DNA of 64,000 bases from Chaenocephalus aceratus (GCA_023974075.1 JAMFTG010000736.1:32501-96500); one strand, 5' to 3'; positions 23,265 to 35,705 are shown, counted from the first letter of the stretch. Notes: a model not told the origin generated them from the letters alone. Numbers and translations: made by a program.

Positions 23265-23807
23265 CGTGTGTGTGTTTGTGTAATTTTGCGTTTGTGTGTG
23301 TTGTGTTTGTTTCCCGGGGAAAACCCTCACGAGAAACACAGGCTGTTGTTCTGCCTGCTGTGATGTCAAGTTACTCCGTTCTCCGCTTGTAATTATGCCG
23401 AAGCTTCAAAGTTGTATTTATCTTCTGAATTTGCCGAAACAAGTTTAATATTCTGAAAGCCAAGACTTTGTTTATTTGAAACCAGATGAAAACAAACTGT
23501 AACGGACCCTGCCGTGTTATCTATGATTACTATACGCTTACATTCATAATGTCAGCCGGAGGGAGGGGAGGAGTGGCGAGTGAGATCTGTCATCTTCCCT
23601 TTACAAGCTTCAAAAATGTATATATTGTGTGATTTTGGAAATAAAAGTTTCATATTCTGAAAGCCAAGACTTTGTTTATTTAAAGTTTTTTAAAAACACC
23701 CCGAAAAAAAAAAATATATTTGAATTTTTTTTTTTTGTTGGCTCATGATAGGCCCCCGATCTCCGTAGGCTTCAGCCCAGGTCAGCCCGTGCATTAAGGC
23801 GGCCCTG
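22483..23807 (-). mobile_element. hAT-family transposon copy B (inverted relative to copy A)
   Basis: Reverse complement of the element at 7941-9237 over almost its full length. It begins CAGGCCCGCCTTAAC and ends AAGGCGGCCCTG. The flanking 8-mers CCTGTGCA (22475-22482) and CCTGGGCA (23808-23815) match at 7 of 8 positions. On the minus strand, ATG at 22977-22975 opens MSEKKKFESGARER, broken by a one-base shift. After the shift the frame reads ELLREKEFGDKQLQSMSKLP, extending the transposase N-terminus beyond copy A. The (TG)n at 23200-23275 sits at the equivalent position to that in copy A. Confidence 0.87.
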
Positions 23808-23815
23808 CCTGGGCA

Positions 23816-25107
23816 GCACTTTAGCGTTCGACCATCTGCAGCACTAGATTACCTCTGACTGCCATATATAATAGACCGCTATCACAAAACATATAAAAAG
23901 TTAAATCTGATATGAATACCCCCTGTGGTGTTGCTATGGTCACACTGAGCAGAGAGATATTTCACTGTGTGACCTCATCTTGGATCAGTTTATTCCTCGC
24001 ATACATACAAGAGTAAGACAAAGCATCTGATACATGAAATGCACAAGTTTTAGTTTGGTTTGCTGAGATTAATTACGAAGGTCCACGTCATGGCCATTTC
24101 TCCTGATCATAGTTCCATTGTTGAGTCTAATAGAATAGATTTATATTGTTCAATGTTCCAAACTCACATTGGTTTCTCACAGCATCTCTGTATAGTCTGT
24201 TTTTTGGTTTTTGAATGACTTTGCGTTACGATCTGTGTCTGAAACGTGCTATGTAAATACAGATTGATTGATTGTGGTATTACAACTTTAAAAAATGTGA
24301 GATCTCAGCTCTTCTTCCACCACTTATTCCGCCCTATTTCCACCAGTTAGTGAATACATGAATTGAAAGCAGCTCCAGCTGTTCACCTGACAGGGACCAA
24401 CATGGAGGACGTTAGCTCTGTTTGACAGCGTCAGCAGAGAGAATCTCATTAACAGCAGATGGGCTGTTTATGTAACGTCTTTATTCTGTCTTCACTCTCA
24501 TTCTCTCCATCTGGTTAATGCTCGTCTTTCTTCGTCCGTCTTTCTGCCGCTGTTCTCTTCTCTTCACATGTTGTCACACAAATCACTCGCCAACTGCTTC
24601 TCCCGCTGACCCTGAACGGATGATATTTCCCAAACTATCGTACTTGTTATGAACACTCAAAGGACCTTATTATGAATGTAACAGCAAACTATTGACGAAC
24701 ACAAACGAGGGAGCGACAGGGGGTTTGGATGCTGATGAGTTTTGACGGAATAATATACAACAATAACTTGCGAAGTGACAGAATAACGTGATTCGTCAAT
24801 CCTGGGATAATTGCCACGTTTATACAATAATGCAGGTTATTAGCGTCAGCAACAACGCATACATAATAGATTACATGCACTTAAAATGATACATGAATAC
24901 ACACACTAGTTAGTTACCACGAAAAGCAACAAGAAAAAGTTAATGAGATTAAGTTAACCCTGAAGGCAGCATCTCACTGGTTCCCATGACAAAAAGCCAA
25001 TGGGATTTTTTCATTGGCTTTTGGATTATTGCAGAAAAAAAAAATTAACGTTTACGATCAGCAGGAAAATCTACACATGTTAACACCACTTTATGAGTTC
25101 TGACGTA
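23816..25107. other. Intron with one LINE-tail fragment
   Basis: 24180-24275 ends with GAAACGTGCTATGTAAATAC and (GATT)n, like LINE 3' ends. An 11-bp stem with a 9-base loop (AAAAGCCAATG/CATTGGCTTTT) lies at 24992-25022. Nothing else is recognised. Confidence 0.5.
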
Positions 25108-26132
25108 AAGAGCTAATGTTGGGTTATAAAGGAACTACAGCACGGTCACATGACTTCACGTCACCACCGCTAAGCTAAAGGTGGCTAATGTTGGCTATAA
25201 AGGAACTACAGCACGGTCGCATGACTTCACATCACCACCGCTAAGCTAAAGGTGGCTAATGTTGGGCTATAAAGGAACTACAGCACGGTCGCATGACTTC
25301 ACGTCACCACCGCTAAGCTAAAGGAGGCTAATGTTGGGCTATAAAGGAACTACAGCACGGTCACATGACTTCACGTCACCACCGCTAAGCTAAAGGAGGC
25401 TAATGTTGGGCTATAAAGGAACTACAGCACGGTCACATGACTTCACGTCACCACCGCTAAGCTCAAGGAGGCTAATGTTGGGCTATAAAGGAACTACAGC
25501 ACGGTCACATGACTTCACGTCACCACCGCTAAGCTAAAGGTGGCTAATGTTGGGCTATAAAGGAACTACAGCACAGTCACATGACTTCACGTCACCACCG
25601 CTAAGCTAAAGGTGGCTAATGTTGGGCTATAAAGGAACTACAGAGCGGTCACATGACTTCACGTCACCACCGCTAAGCTAAAGGAGGCTAATGTTGGGCT
25701 ATAAAGGAACTACAGCACGGTCACATGACTTCACGTCACCACCGCTAAGCTAAAGGTGGCTAATGTTGGGCTATAAAGGAACTACAGCACGGTCACATGA
25801 CTTCACGTCACCACCGCTAAGCTAAAGGCGGCTAATGTTGGGCTATAAAGGAACTACAGCACGGTCACATGACTTCACGTCACCACCGCTAAGCTAAAGG
25901 TGGCTAATGTTGGGCTATAAAGGAACTATAGCACGGTCACATGACTTCACATCACCACCGCTAAGCTAAAGGCGGCTAATGTTGGGCTATAAAGGAACTA
26001 CAGCACGGTCACATGACTTCATGTCACCACCGCTAAGCTAAAGGTGGCTAATGTTGGGCTATAAAGGAACTATAGCACGGTCACATGACTTCACATCACC
26101 ACCGCTAAGCTAAAGGTGGCTAATGTTGGGCG
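25108..26132 (+). repeat. 72-bp minisatellite array 2, about 14 copies
   Basis: Same unit and orientation as the array at 12460-14281. Copies are more uniform and lack the AACGTCTCC variant seen in array 1. Flanking sequences of the two arrays do not match, so only the array itself is shared. Confidence 0.97.
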
Positions 26133-27214
26133 TGATGACGTTTAGTCGTCTCATTTAGACTCTTGTTAGCAACATCCGTTTTGAAATCCACCAGTGGGGT
26201 ATATACCGACATATTTGATGTTGTAGATTAAGAATATCTTCAGCTTGTGTTAACCACAGAGCAAATTTCAGGATAACTAAAAACATATTAAAAAATGTCC
26301 CAGACGAAGGACAGGAAGTGCTAAAATGCTGACTCATTTCTTGGTTTAAGGACTTAATGCCCCACGCTCTCGTAAAGAGAGCAATATCTCAGGGCCGGTG
26401 AGCTTGATTTCCGGATCCTGAGGGTAACAGAAGTCTCTGAGAATCCAGAGACCGATAACACGTCTAGAGATGTGGCTCAGGGCTGTGAGAAACTGTAATG
26501 AGTGACTCTGGCCTTCAGCAGGTGGTAATACGCTCTGAAGCCTCTGCACTGAGCGGCAGGACGTTAGAAAACAGACCTGTGATTTCTCCATAATTGAACC
26601 ACAGCTGACACATGAAGGCCTGAGACCTGTCAGAGGCTCTGGAAAAAGGTCAAACTGAGACAAAGCTGATGATATGTGCTGCACCAGAAAACCCACATAA
26701 CGTTAATGTAACTGTTATTCAAGTTTTAAACAGGTATTAATTGTATTTTTAGGGTTTTACTGATACATGTGGTTGTATTGTTTATTCACAACAACAAAAA
26801 GTCACAAGAAGTAGTCATATTGAGTCTTCATGACATGAATCTGACCAAAATACTCGTACACAAATCACAATATAGAGTACATTTTCCAAAGATATTGAGA
26901 ACAAATCATTTTGGTGAAACTCTGATCGTCTCCCTCGTTCTGAAGCCGGTGGTTCGGAAAGAGTGAATTTCTGATTTACTTTCTGCTCCATATTTAAAAT
27001 AATGATGATGGCGGCCGCGGCGGTCAGAGTGCGGTGGGTGGACATTAATTGAAGGTTACCATGGTAACAGTCACAAAGGTTACAATGGTGTGAATTATCA
27101 GATACACACCTGGAGATCTTTAATTACACTGTGATGATGGTGACGGTGAGAAAGTACAGAGAGAAAGTCTATGTTTTTGAGAGTTTCTTTAAAGGGAAAG
27201 AGTCAGAAAGTGGA
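26133..27214. other. Unassigned intron
   Basis: The longest frame is 116 codons on the minus strand (26346-26696). It has no recognised domain, no clear splice context and no repeat character. I do not call it a gene. Confidence 0.45.
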
Positions 27215-28440
27215 CGGAGGGTGAGCCAGGCAGACAGACAGGTAGCTGCAGGCAGACAGACAGGTAGCTGCAGGTAGACAGACAGGCAGCTGCAGGTAGA
27301 CAGACAGGCAGCTGCAGGCAGACAGACAGGTAGCTGCAGGCAGACAGACAGGTAGCTGCAGGTAGACAGACAGGTAGCTGCAGGCAGACAGACAGGTAGC
27401 TGCAGGCAGACAGACAGGTAGCTGCAGGCAGACAGACAGGTAGCTGCAGGCAGGCACAGACAGGTAGCTGCAGGCAGACAGACAGGTAGCTGCAGGCAGG
27501 CAGACAGGTAGCTGCAGGCAGGCAGACAGACAGGTAGCTGCAGGCAGACAGACAGGTAGCTGCAGGTAGATAGACAGGTAGCTGCAGGCAGACAGACAGG
27601 TAGCTGCAGGCAGACAGACAGGTAGCTGCAGGCAGACAGACAGGGAGCTGCAGGTAGACAACAGGTAGCTGCAGGCAGACAGACAGGTAGCTGCAGGCAG
27701 ACAGACAGGTAGCTGCAGGTAGACAGACAGGTAGCTACAGGTAGACAGACAGGTAGCTGCAGGCAGACAGACAGGTAGCTGCAGGCAGACAGACAGGTAG
27801 CTGCAGGCAGACAGACAGGTAGCTGCAGGCAGACAGACAGGTAGCTGCAGACAGACAGGTAGCTGCAGGCAGACAGACAGGTAGCTGCAGGCAGGCAGAC
27901 AGGTAGCTGCAGGCAGGCAGACAGACAGGTAGCTGCAGGCAGACAGACAGGTAGCTGCAGGTAGACAGACAGGTAGCTGCAGGCAGACAGACAGGTAGCT
28001 GCAGGCAGACAGACAGGTAGCTGCAGGCAGACAGACAGGTAGCTGCAGGTAGATAGACAGGTAGCTGCAGGCAGACAGACAGGTAGCTGCAGACAGACAG
28101 ACAGGGAGCTGCAGGTAGACAGACAGGTAGCTGCAGGCAGACAGACAGGTAGCTACAGGTAGACAGACAGGTAGCTGCAGGCAGACAGACAGGTAGCTGC
28201 AGGCAGACAGACAGGTAGCTGCAGGCAGACAGACAGGTAGCTGCAGGCAGACAGGCAGCTGCAGACAGACAGACAGGTAGCTGCAGACAGACAGGCAGGT
28301 AGCTGCAGGCAGACAGACAGACAGGTAGCTGCAGGCAGACAGACCGGTAGCTGCAGACAGACAGACAGGTAGCTGCAGGCAGACAGACAGGTAGCTGCAG
28401 GCAGACAGACAGGTAGCTGCAGGTAGATAGACAGACAGCT
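27215..28440 (+). repeat. 22-bp minisatellite, about 55 copies
   Basis: Units of GCAGGCAGACAGACAGGTAG plus CT, with variable numbers of the internal CAGA/GGCA tetramer. A block of variant units starting near 27491 recurs near 27886, suggesting a higher-order period of about 395 bp. The cysteine/serine/leucine-rich minus frame is an artefact. Confidence 0.95.
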
Positions 28441-28573
28441 GACTTATGTCCCTTTATATTCTAATGAAGTTTATGCAAACATGTTCTGCAGTCATAAATT
28501 ATCTACTTCAAACAAAGCACTGCAGGGAGACAGAAAGCTAATACACACAATTAGTTATCCTGCTTTATAGGCG

Positions 28574-28583
28574 CGCACACACA

Positions 28584-28625
<42 letters not shown>
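28574..28625. repeat. (CA)n microsatellite
   Basis: About 52 bp with one CACC interruption. 28626-29167 is unassigned. Confidence 0.9.
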
Positions 28626-28628
<3 letters not shown>

Positions 28629-29175
28629 GAAGTTAATCTAGTAATTCAATTTAAAATGTAATGTAAAATGTCCTCTAAAAAGACACCCAGAAGCAAAATA
28701 AGGGAAACAATATCATTTCTAAATAGGATTATATATATGGTGTAATTAAATATCAAACATATTGCAATCTTAAAAAAGTATTAAGTACCATAAATCCTAA
28801 TTTCTTTAATCAAAACCCTAATTCAAAACTTCCAATGGATGGAACTCGGCCAGTTTAACACCGAATGGACCGTGAAGAGATGGCACCGTGTGCAGCGACA
28901 CTATTTAATATGTAACACCTGTATCTCCAGAACAACACCATCTGTTACAGTACATGTGTACGTTACCTTTTGAAACCCACTGAAACACTTCCAATGGAAA
29001 TCTGCCCTCCTGCTGTGAGTGTACCACGATGTAATCACGTCTATACATAATACAACGACCTACTTCTGACTTCTGCATTCAGAACACGTTGAAACAGATC
29101 ATGGAACACCACGTTGTTTAATGAATAAGATTAAGACACCTGGTGGTGACGAGCGATCTAAATCCAGGCTGGAGC

Positions 29176-29255
29176 CAGTGGCGCCAGCAGGGGGGGCCGT
29201 GGGGGGGCCATGGCCACCCTGATATATTTTATATACATTTCTGGAGGCGCCACTG
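29176..29255. mobile_element. 80-bp hAT miniature element with perfect 8-bp target duplication
   Basis: Ends are CAGTGGCGCC and GGCGCCACTG, a perfect 10-bp inverted repeat. Both flanks are GCTGGAGC (29168-29175 and 29256-29263). The interior includes a G-run segment and an A/T stretch and has no coding capacity. The CAGTG terminus and 8-bp duplication point to hAT. Confidence 0.9.
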
Positions 29256-29620
29256 GCTGGAGCAGAGATGTATAATTAGGAGATTGAAAGTGACCGAGTC
29301 GTCTCTCAGAGCTGATCCTGGGTGTCGCGCTGCCTGAGGGTGAACGCTCTCATTATGGGATGTGAAGGTTTGTCCGCAGGCTGCACCTCTTCTGTCTCAT
29401 GTGATGTGAATCAAACCTCTATTAGTCCCACAGAGAGGACATTTACATTGATACGGCAGAACAGAGCCACAGACAGCTTGACGTTACCTAAGAAGCATGC
29501 TTGAAAGGCCAAAGGGAACACCAGTTCATTACTAACATTACTTTATTACCGGACTTATCTTATTTATAGGGAGGACAGCCCCTGCTTCCTGGAGGTTCAT
29601 TTGAACAGTGTTAGAGGCAG

Positions 29621-31245
29621 AGGTGGGAAGGACTGGAGTACAAATACTTTGTTACTTTACTTAAGTACATGTTTCTGGTATCAGTACTTTATCCACTACT
29701 TTTTTACTGACCACTTTTTACTTTGACTTCTTACATTTTGAACTCAAATACCTGTACTTTCTACTTCTTACATGTTGAACCCAAATACCTGTACTTTCTA
29801 CTTCTCACATGTTGAACTCAAATACCTGTACTTTCTACTTCTCATGTTGAACTCAAATACCTGTACTTTCTACTTCTTACATGTTGAACTCAAATACCTG
29901 TACTTTCTACTTCTTACATGTTGAACACAAATACCTGTACTTTCTACTTCTTACATGTTGAACTCAATACCTGTACTTTCTACTACTTCTACATGTTGAA
30001 CCCAAATACCTGTACTTTCTACTTTCTTACATGTTGAACACAAATACCTGTACTTTCTACTTCTCATGTTGAACTCAAATACCTGTACTTCTACTTCTTA
30101 CATGTTGAACACAAATACCTGTACTTCTACTTCTTACATGTTGAACCCAAATACCTGTACCTGTACTCTACTTCTTACATGTTGAACTCAAATACCTGTA
30201 CTTTCTACTTCTTACATGTTGAACACAAATACCTGTACTTTCTACTTCTTCATGTTGAACTCAAATACCTGTACTTTCTACTTCTTACATGTTAACACTC
30301 AATACCTGTACTTTCTACTTCTTCTACTTACATGTTGAACCAAATACCTGTACTTTCTACTTCTCATGTTGAACTCAAATACCTGTACTTTCTACTTCTC
30401 TCATGTTAACTCAAATACCTGTACTTTCTACTTCTTACATGTTGAACTCAATACCTGTACTTCTCTTCTTACATGTTGAACTCATACCTGTACTTTCTAC
30501 TTCTTACATGTTACTCAAATACCTGTACTTTCTACTTCTTACATGTTGAACACAAATACCTGTACTTTCTACTCTCTCATGTTGAACTCAAATACCTGTA
30601 CCTTTCTACTTCTCTCATGTTGAACTCAAATACCTGTGTCTTTCTACTTCTTACATGTGAACTCTCACCTGTACTTTCTACTTCTTACATGTTGAACTCA
30701 AATACCTGTACTTTCTACTTCTTACATGTTAAACTCAAATACCTGTACTTTCTACTTCTTCATGTTGAACACAAATACCTGTACTTTCTACTTCTCTCAT
30801 GTTGAACTCAAATACCTGTACTTTCTATTTCTCTCATGTTGAACTCAAATACCTGTACTTTCTACTTCTTACATGTTGAACTCAAATACCTGTACTTTCT
30901 ACTTCTCTTTTTTACTTCACAGTTGACCCTCAACCTTTCTACTTCTCTCATTTCCAAACAAGGTTCCTTTAGTCTGAATGTGTGTGGGTGCGTGGTCATT
31001 ATTCTTCAGAGTCACTGCGTGCCTATTGGTTGGATCACGATCCGTGTATCCATCACTTCCTGGTCTTCTCTAAAGAAGAGGGACCAATGAAACGTTGTCA
31101 TGTTGCCGTTGGTCACCATGGAAACATTCCTTAGCTAACAATGACATTATTGTTCTATTGATATAAGGGAGGTCAGGTACTCTTTAAAGCAGCTGCTAGC
31201 TATGGGTACTTTTTACTGAAGTACACTTCAAAAGCCCATACTTCT
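29621..31245 (+). mobile_element. AGAGGTGGGA-type dispersed element, copy 1, with internal 37-bp minisatellite
   Basis: The left end GCAGAGGTGGGAAGGACTGG and adjoining TACTTAAGTACATGTTTCTG are the mirror of the right ends of copies 2 and 3 at 42600-42713 and 61279-61374. The array at about 29740-30905 has about 32 degraded 37-bp units (CATGTTGAACTCAAATACCT plus GTACTTTCTACTTCTTA). The non-array part at 30955-31245 includes GGACCAATGAAACGTTG and TTTTTACTGAAGTACACTTC. A non-autonomous fish transposon seems likely; the class is not determined. Confidence 0.8.
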
Positions 31246-31337
31246 TATATCAGATAATTGACCGAATATTCAACAACCTCCAATCTGAAATTATGATCCT
31301 GTTCTCCTGATATTTCTCTGTTTTAATGAATATAATT

Positions 31338-31392
31338 ATACATGCCTCCCCTCTCTCCCCTCTCTCCCCTCTCTCCCCTCTCTCCCCTCTCT
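31338..31392 (+). repeat. 10-bp minisatellite (CCCTCTCTCC)n
   Basis: About five copies. 31393-32044 is unassigned intron. A weak 70-codon frame at 31708-31920 shows no domain. Confidence 0.85.
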
Positions 31393-32044
31393 GACCCGGG
31401 ACACGTTTCCTCTCTCTCTCCGGACACTAATGAGAGTTTTGACACGTCCTCATTTGCTCGCTGACACGTGTACTAATGTGTCCGTTTGACCGTGGAGGGG
31501 GAAGATATGACCGTCGCACACAACCCATGTGCAAACAGGAAGAGAGGACGGGGGTCTATGAGAGAAAAACACGAGTGTGAGGACACACACAGGGAGAGAA
31601 GATGAGCCCTATAGTGTACACTGTGAAGAGGCTCAGTAACAGGTAACGTAATGAAAGGCTCGTTGTGCAGAGTGAGAGCTTTCAGGCGATATTAGCTCGC
31701 TATAGACGTGGATAGAGTGAGAACGTTTGCAATATTTCACAAGAAAATGCAAGAAAAGTGTATTTCTAAAAGCCCGTTTCAGCTACAAGGACAAACCTCA
31801 CAACACGGAGTCAGAGTGAGAGAGAGAGATTACAGGATGACTGAAGAGCCGGAGAAACGCTGTTTTCAGCTCCGAGTCCATGAATCGCTTACATGTTTCC
31901 ATCGTAAGCTTTGTTCGTGAGTCAGTTTGTAACGGGCGTGATGTACCAGCTGTAGCTTCGCTCAGACGCGGAGGGGGATACTGACTAGTTGTGAAAAGTA
32001 ACTACAATTCTACACTCGTTATATCACGGCTAAGAACAATCAGA

Positions 32045-32136
32045 ATTGTTTGATCTCTCTCTATCTCTCTATATCTATCTTCTCTCTATCTATCTCTAGC
32101 TCTCAGCTCTCTATCGCGTCATCTCTCGCATAGCGA

Positions 32137-32227
<91 letters not shown>

Positions 32228-32294
32228 CTCTCGCTTCTCGCTCTCGCTCTCTCTCTCTCTCGCTCTCTCGCTCTCTATCTCTCTCGCTCTCTCG

Positions 32295-32325
<31 letters not shown>

Positions 32326-32337
32326 CTCTCTCTCCGC

Positions 32338-32377
<40 letters not shown>

Positions 32378-32490
32378 GCTCTCCTCTCTCGATCTCTCTC
32401 TCTCGCTTACTCTCTCTCTCTCTCGCTCTCTCGCTCTCTCGCTCTCGCTCTCTCTCGCTCTCTCTCTCTCTCTCGGCTCTCTCTCGCTCG
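32045..32490. repeat. (CT)n / (TCTCTCGC)n pyrimidine tract
   Basis: About 440 bp of almost pure pyrimidine on the plus strand, interrupted mainly by G in CGCT and occasional A. Seen from trhde, which is transcribed from the minus strand, it is a polypurine tract. Confidence 0.95.
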
Positions 32491-32585
32491 AGGAAACATC
32501 TGCCGCCGCGACCTCAACAACAGGCCTTACACACTTCCTTTACAACCAGAGTGGAGCTGCGACCCCTCCTCTCTCCCTGAGGGCA

Positions 32586-32720
32586 GGTGTATTTATACAG
32601 CCCCTTTCAACACGAGGCCATTCAAAGTGCCTTACAACAATGAAAGACTTTAAGAGCAATCACACACATTAGAAACATTAAAAAGCAAAAGATGATGAAA
32701 CATGAATAAAACACGGTACA
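32586..32720 (-). mobile_element. LINE 3' tail, minus orientation
   Basis: The complement reads TTGTAAGGCACTTTGAATGG, then TGTTGAAAGGGGCTGTATAA, the same architecture as the tail at 47460-47520. It is truncated. Confidence 0.65.
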
Positions 32721-32894
32721 GTGCGGTTGTGAATATTAAAACGGAGGTGTCCCCAACTGGTTTCACCGAGCGCCACATACAGACAAATATACGAAGGGCT
32801 GAGCCGATGCCTAAAGGTGAGGGTTATCGCTCGCAAGTGAAGTTATAAGTCGGCAAAATCAATCAAATGATGCTTGATCAGCTGATTTGCAGTG

Positions 32895-33035
32895 GGCTGC
32901 GATTTTGAACGGCGCCCGGGGAGCAGTGTGGGGAACGGTGCCTTGCTCATGGACACCTCGGTAGCACTTGGTCTTGCCGGGACTTGAACTGGTGACCTTC
33001 CAGTTGCCAAGCCAAGTCCCTATCGACTTCAACTA
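32895..33035 (+). mobile_element. Dispersed teleost repeat with tRNA-like complement
   Basis: CCCGGGGAGCAGTGTGGGGA, then GGTGCCTTGCTCATGGACAC, then GGGACTTGAACTGGTGACCT. The last block, read on the minus strand, resembles a B box (GGTTCAAGTCC-like). Probably a SINE-derived fragment. Confidence 0.55.
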
Positions 33036-33330
33036 TTTCGTTGGCAGCTCGTTCCGCACAACAGAAGCCTCAGAGTGATTCTCATAAGAGGAAATATGAA
33101 CGGTTTATTTCAAGCTTGTTATGAAAATAAGTTATTGAGCTTTTTTCTTAGATTTGTTAGAAAATGTTTTCAGCTTTAATTGACTGCATTTATTTGAAAA
33201 GTGGGCTGCATGAATACCACTGTGTAATATCTGTTGGAGTCTATATTTGAGAAGTAAAAGACGAACATAAGTTTTATTTGCAGAGGGCTGATTCAAAATG
33301 GTCCGCGGGCTGCAGTTTGGACAAAAAGGA

Positions 33331-33575
33331 AAGGTGCAGTTCAAACCCTAAACCAAGTCACGGTGCAGTTCAAACCCTAAACCAAGTCACGGTGCAGTTC
33401 AAACTCTAAACCAAGTCACGGTGCAGTTCAAACTCTAAACCAAGTCACGGTGCAGTTCAAACCCTAAACCAAGTCACGGTGCAGTTCAAACCCTAAACCA
33501 AGTCACGGTGCAGTTCAAACTCTAAACCAAGTCACGGTGCAGTTCAAACTCTAAACCAAGTCACAGTGCAGTGTA
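33331..33575 (+). repeat. 29-bp minisatellite, about eight copies
   Basis: GGTGCAGTTCAAACCCTAAA plus CCAAGTCAC is repeated in tandem with a single C/T difference (AAACCC/AAACTC) between unit types. The copies are almost perfect, implying recent amplification. Confidence 0.95.
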
Positions 33576-33631
33576 ACTATATATCTGAGTTATTATATTA
33601 GCCACATGATGTAAGAGTCACTATTTATATA

Positions 33632-33739
33632 ATATGTGACCTGCTCAATCAAAATCAGTCGCATTGACCCGAAGACACATTTTGAGTTGTCTACGCTGTT
33701 TGAAAGAGGAGATTCCTAGCTCTCTAATGATATCAGGAT

Positions 33740-33791
<52 letters not shown>

Positions 33792-34330
33792 TGTGTGTGT
33801 ACGTGTGTGTGTACGTGCAATTGTGCGTTTGTGTGTGTTGTGTTTGTTTCCCGGGGAAAACACTCAGGAGAAAACACCGGCTGTTGTTGTGCCTGCTGTG
33901 ATGTCAAGTTACTCCGTTCTCCGCTTGTAATTATGCCGAAGCTTCAAAGCTGTATTTATCTTCTGAATTTGCCGGAACAAGTTTAATATTCTGAAAGCCA
34001 AGACTTTGTTTATTTGAAACCAGATGAAAACAAACTGTAACGGACCCTGCCGTGTTATCTATGATTACTATACGCCTTACATTCATAACGTCAGCCGGAG
34101 GGAGGGGGAGTGAGTGGCGAGTGAGAGCTGTCATCTTCCCTTTACAAGCTTTAAACATGTATTTATCGTGTGATTTTAGAAATAAAAGTTTCATATTCTG
34201 AAAGCCAAGACTTTGTTTGTTTAAAATCAAACAAAACACCCCGAAAAAATAGTTTTTTACGCAAATCCACGTTTATTTTGAAATGAGCCGTTGCGACTTC
34301 CGACTGACTCCGATAGAGCGGGTCACATAT
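33632..34330. mobile_element. Chimeric TIR element sharing its interior with the hAT copies A and B
   Basis: Ends are ATATGTGACCTGCTCAATC and the complement of GATAGAGCGGGTCACATAT. About 24 of the outer 29 bases match as inverted repeats. These termini are unrelated to CAGGGCCGCC. From the (TG)n at about 33739 to about 34240 the sequence closely follows copy B in reverse-complement sense: TTTGTTTCCCGGGGAAAAC, TGATGTCAAGTTACTCCGTT, GAAAGCCAAGACTTTGTTTA. The left 100 bp and right 90 bp are different. No matching target duplication is seen. Confidence 0.7.
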
Positions 34331-34507
34331 AATGTTGGCTGATGAAGCCTCACTGCTCCCAAAGGTGTTGAATGGAGATCAGGTCAAGTCGAGCTGGTTT
34401 TGCAAAAAAAACTAAAACAAACACGATCAGTTTCAAGAACAAGGTTGTCTATTTCTATTTTGAGATGTTAATATTTCTCCTCTTTTAATTATGCCTTGTT
34501 TTGTTTT

Positions 34508-34740
34508 AAAGGGGACCTATCATGCAAAATGCACTTTGTGATGTCTTCTCTCCATCAACATGTGTCCCCGGTGCGTCGGGGAACTCACGCAGAGTCAGAA
34601 AATAAAACCCTCTCTCTTTTCCTCCGTACCCAAGAAAGAAGGAAATGTCAATTAGGCAATCACATGTATACATTATTGTACAGAGTAACTAGTATCTGTA
34701 TATTTAAAAGGACATTCTGCAAATGTTCAGGTCAGAGATG
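34508..34740 (+). mobile_element. TTAA-flanked element family, left end only
   Basis: TTAAAGGGGACCTATCATGC, then CATCAACATGTGTCCCCGGT, then CGGGGAACTCACGCAGAGTC and CCCTCTCTCTTTTCCTCCGT. This is the same left half as at 40008 and 55458. The opposite terminus is not found downstream, so the copy is truncated. The right limit is approximate. 34741-35260 is unassigned. Confidence 0.75.
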
Positions 34741-35260
34741 TCCCGCCCCTTAGCCTATCACGTACAATATGTCAGAGTGCTAGCCAATAGAGCGGTGCAG
34801 GGATGACGTATCTTTGTAGTTCGACCCGGAAGTGATCTGCTGGTTCCCTCGACAGAGAGCAACGCGATGTCTCCAGAGGATTTAGGAATATTGTAAAACA
34901 TAAGATCTGTGGAAAACGAGCCTGTTTGATAAACGCACGTTTTGTTCAGTCGGATAATCTCCACACGTCTACTTTTACAATGTTCGAATCATAACTCTAA
35001 CGGCCAGAAGCAAAATGCTAACGTGATGCTACAAAGGAACTCCAGCCGAGTCCAGCAGCACGACTTCAACGCCACGCCAACTTCAGATCGATATTCAAAC
35101 ACGCAGATTCTAAATTGAACGAGTTTGTTTGAACACTCTGCAGGAGGCAGGGACTCGCTTTCAAGCAGAACAGAAACTAACTTAGAGGAGTGTTTACGTG
35201 TTCGGCGTAACGACGTACAACTTCTGTAGTCCTGTAGCCACTCGTCAACAACCATCGTCT

Positions 35261-35407
35261 CCGGTGCCTTGCTCAAGGGCGGCAGGGCAGGAGGTGAACT
35301 GGGACCTCTCCAAGTAGCAGTCCACACTCCATATTTAGGTCTGGTCGCGGACTTGAACCGGCAACCCTACGGCTCCCAGTCCGAGCCCCTACTGAGCCAC
35401 TGGCGGA
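35261..35407 (-). mobile_element. tRNA-derived SINE, partial
   Basis: The complement reads AGTGGCTCAGTAGGGGCTCG (A-box-like TGGCTCAGTAGG) and GCCGGTTCAAGTCC (B-box-like), then ACCAGACCTAAATATGGAGT and CTTGGAGAGGTCCCAGTTCA. It ends at GGCACCGG. It is the same family as 47001-47320 but lacks that copy's 3' tail. It is not a tRNA gene. Confidence 0.8.
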
Positions 35408-35705
35408 GGATACGGAAGGGTGAACACCCCAGAAAGCAGAATAGGGCTTCTGTAAACAATACGAAAGAACAAGATCAAATAACTGAAATATCGTCTCTCT
35501 CTTCTGGACGTGTTCGATGTTTTACGACCAGCTGCATAACCGTACATTGAACTCTTCCCATAAGCAGAACGCTCCTCCGTCTGACAGCGAAACACAACAT
35601 GTTGATTTCTCTCAGATGTATGGAGAGAGAGTGGGAGACAAGTTACCATGGCAACTGATGTGGGGTCACTGAGGCAGCGAGAGGCCGGCGAACCCTACCC
35701 TGTGG

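Noticed and set aside
26346..26696. 116-codon minus-strand frame in non-repetitive DNA
   Set aside because: No recognisable domain and no clear splice or promoter signals; a frame of this length can occur by chance in 64 kb.
27203..27661. 152-codon Cys/Leu/Ser/Ala-rich frame resembling a secreted repeat protein
   Set aside because: Lies entirely in the 22-bp minisatellite; the frame ends where a unit has an indel.
33331..33575. CRISPR-like array
   Set aside because: The 29-bp units are directly abutting with no spacers, and the context is a vertebrate intron.
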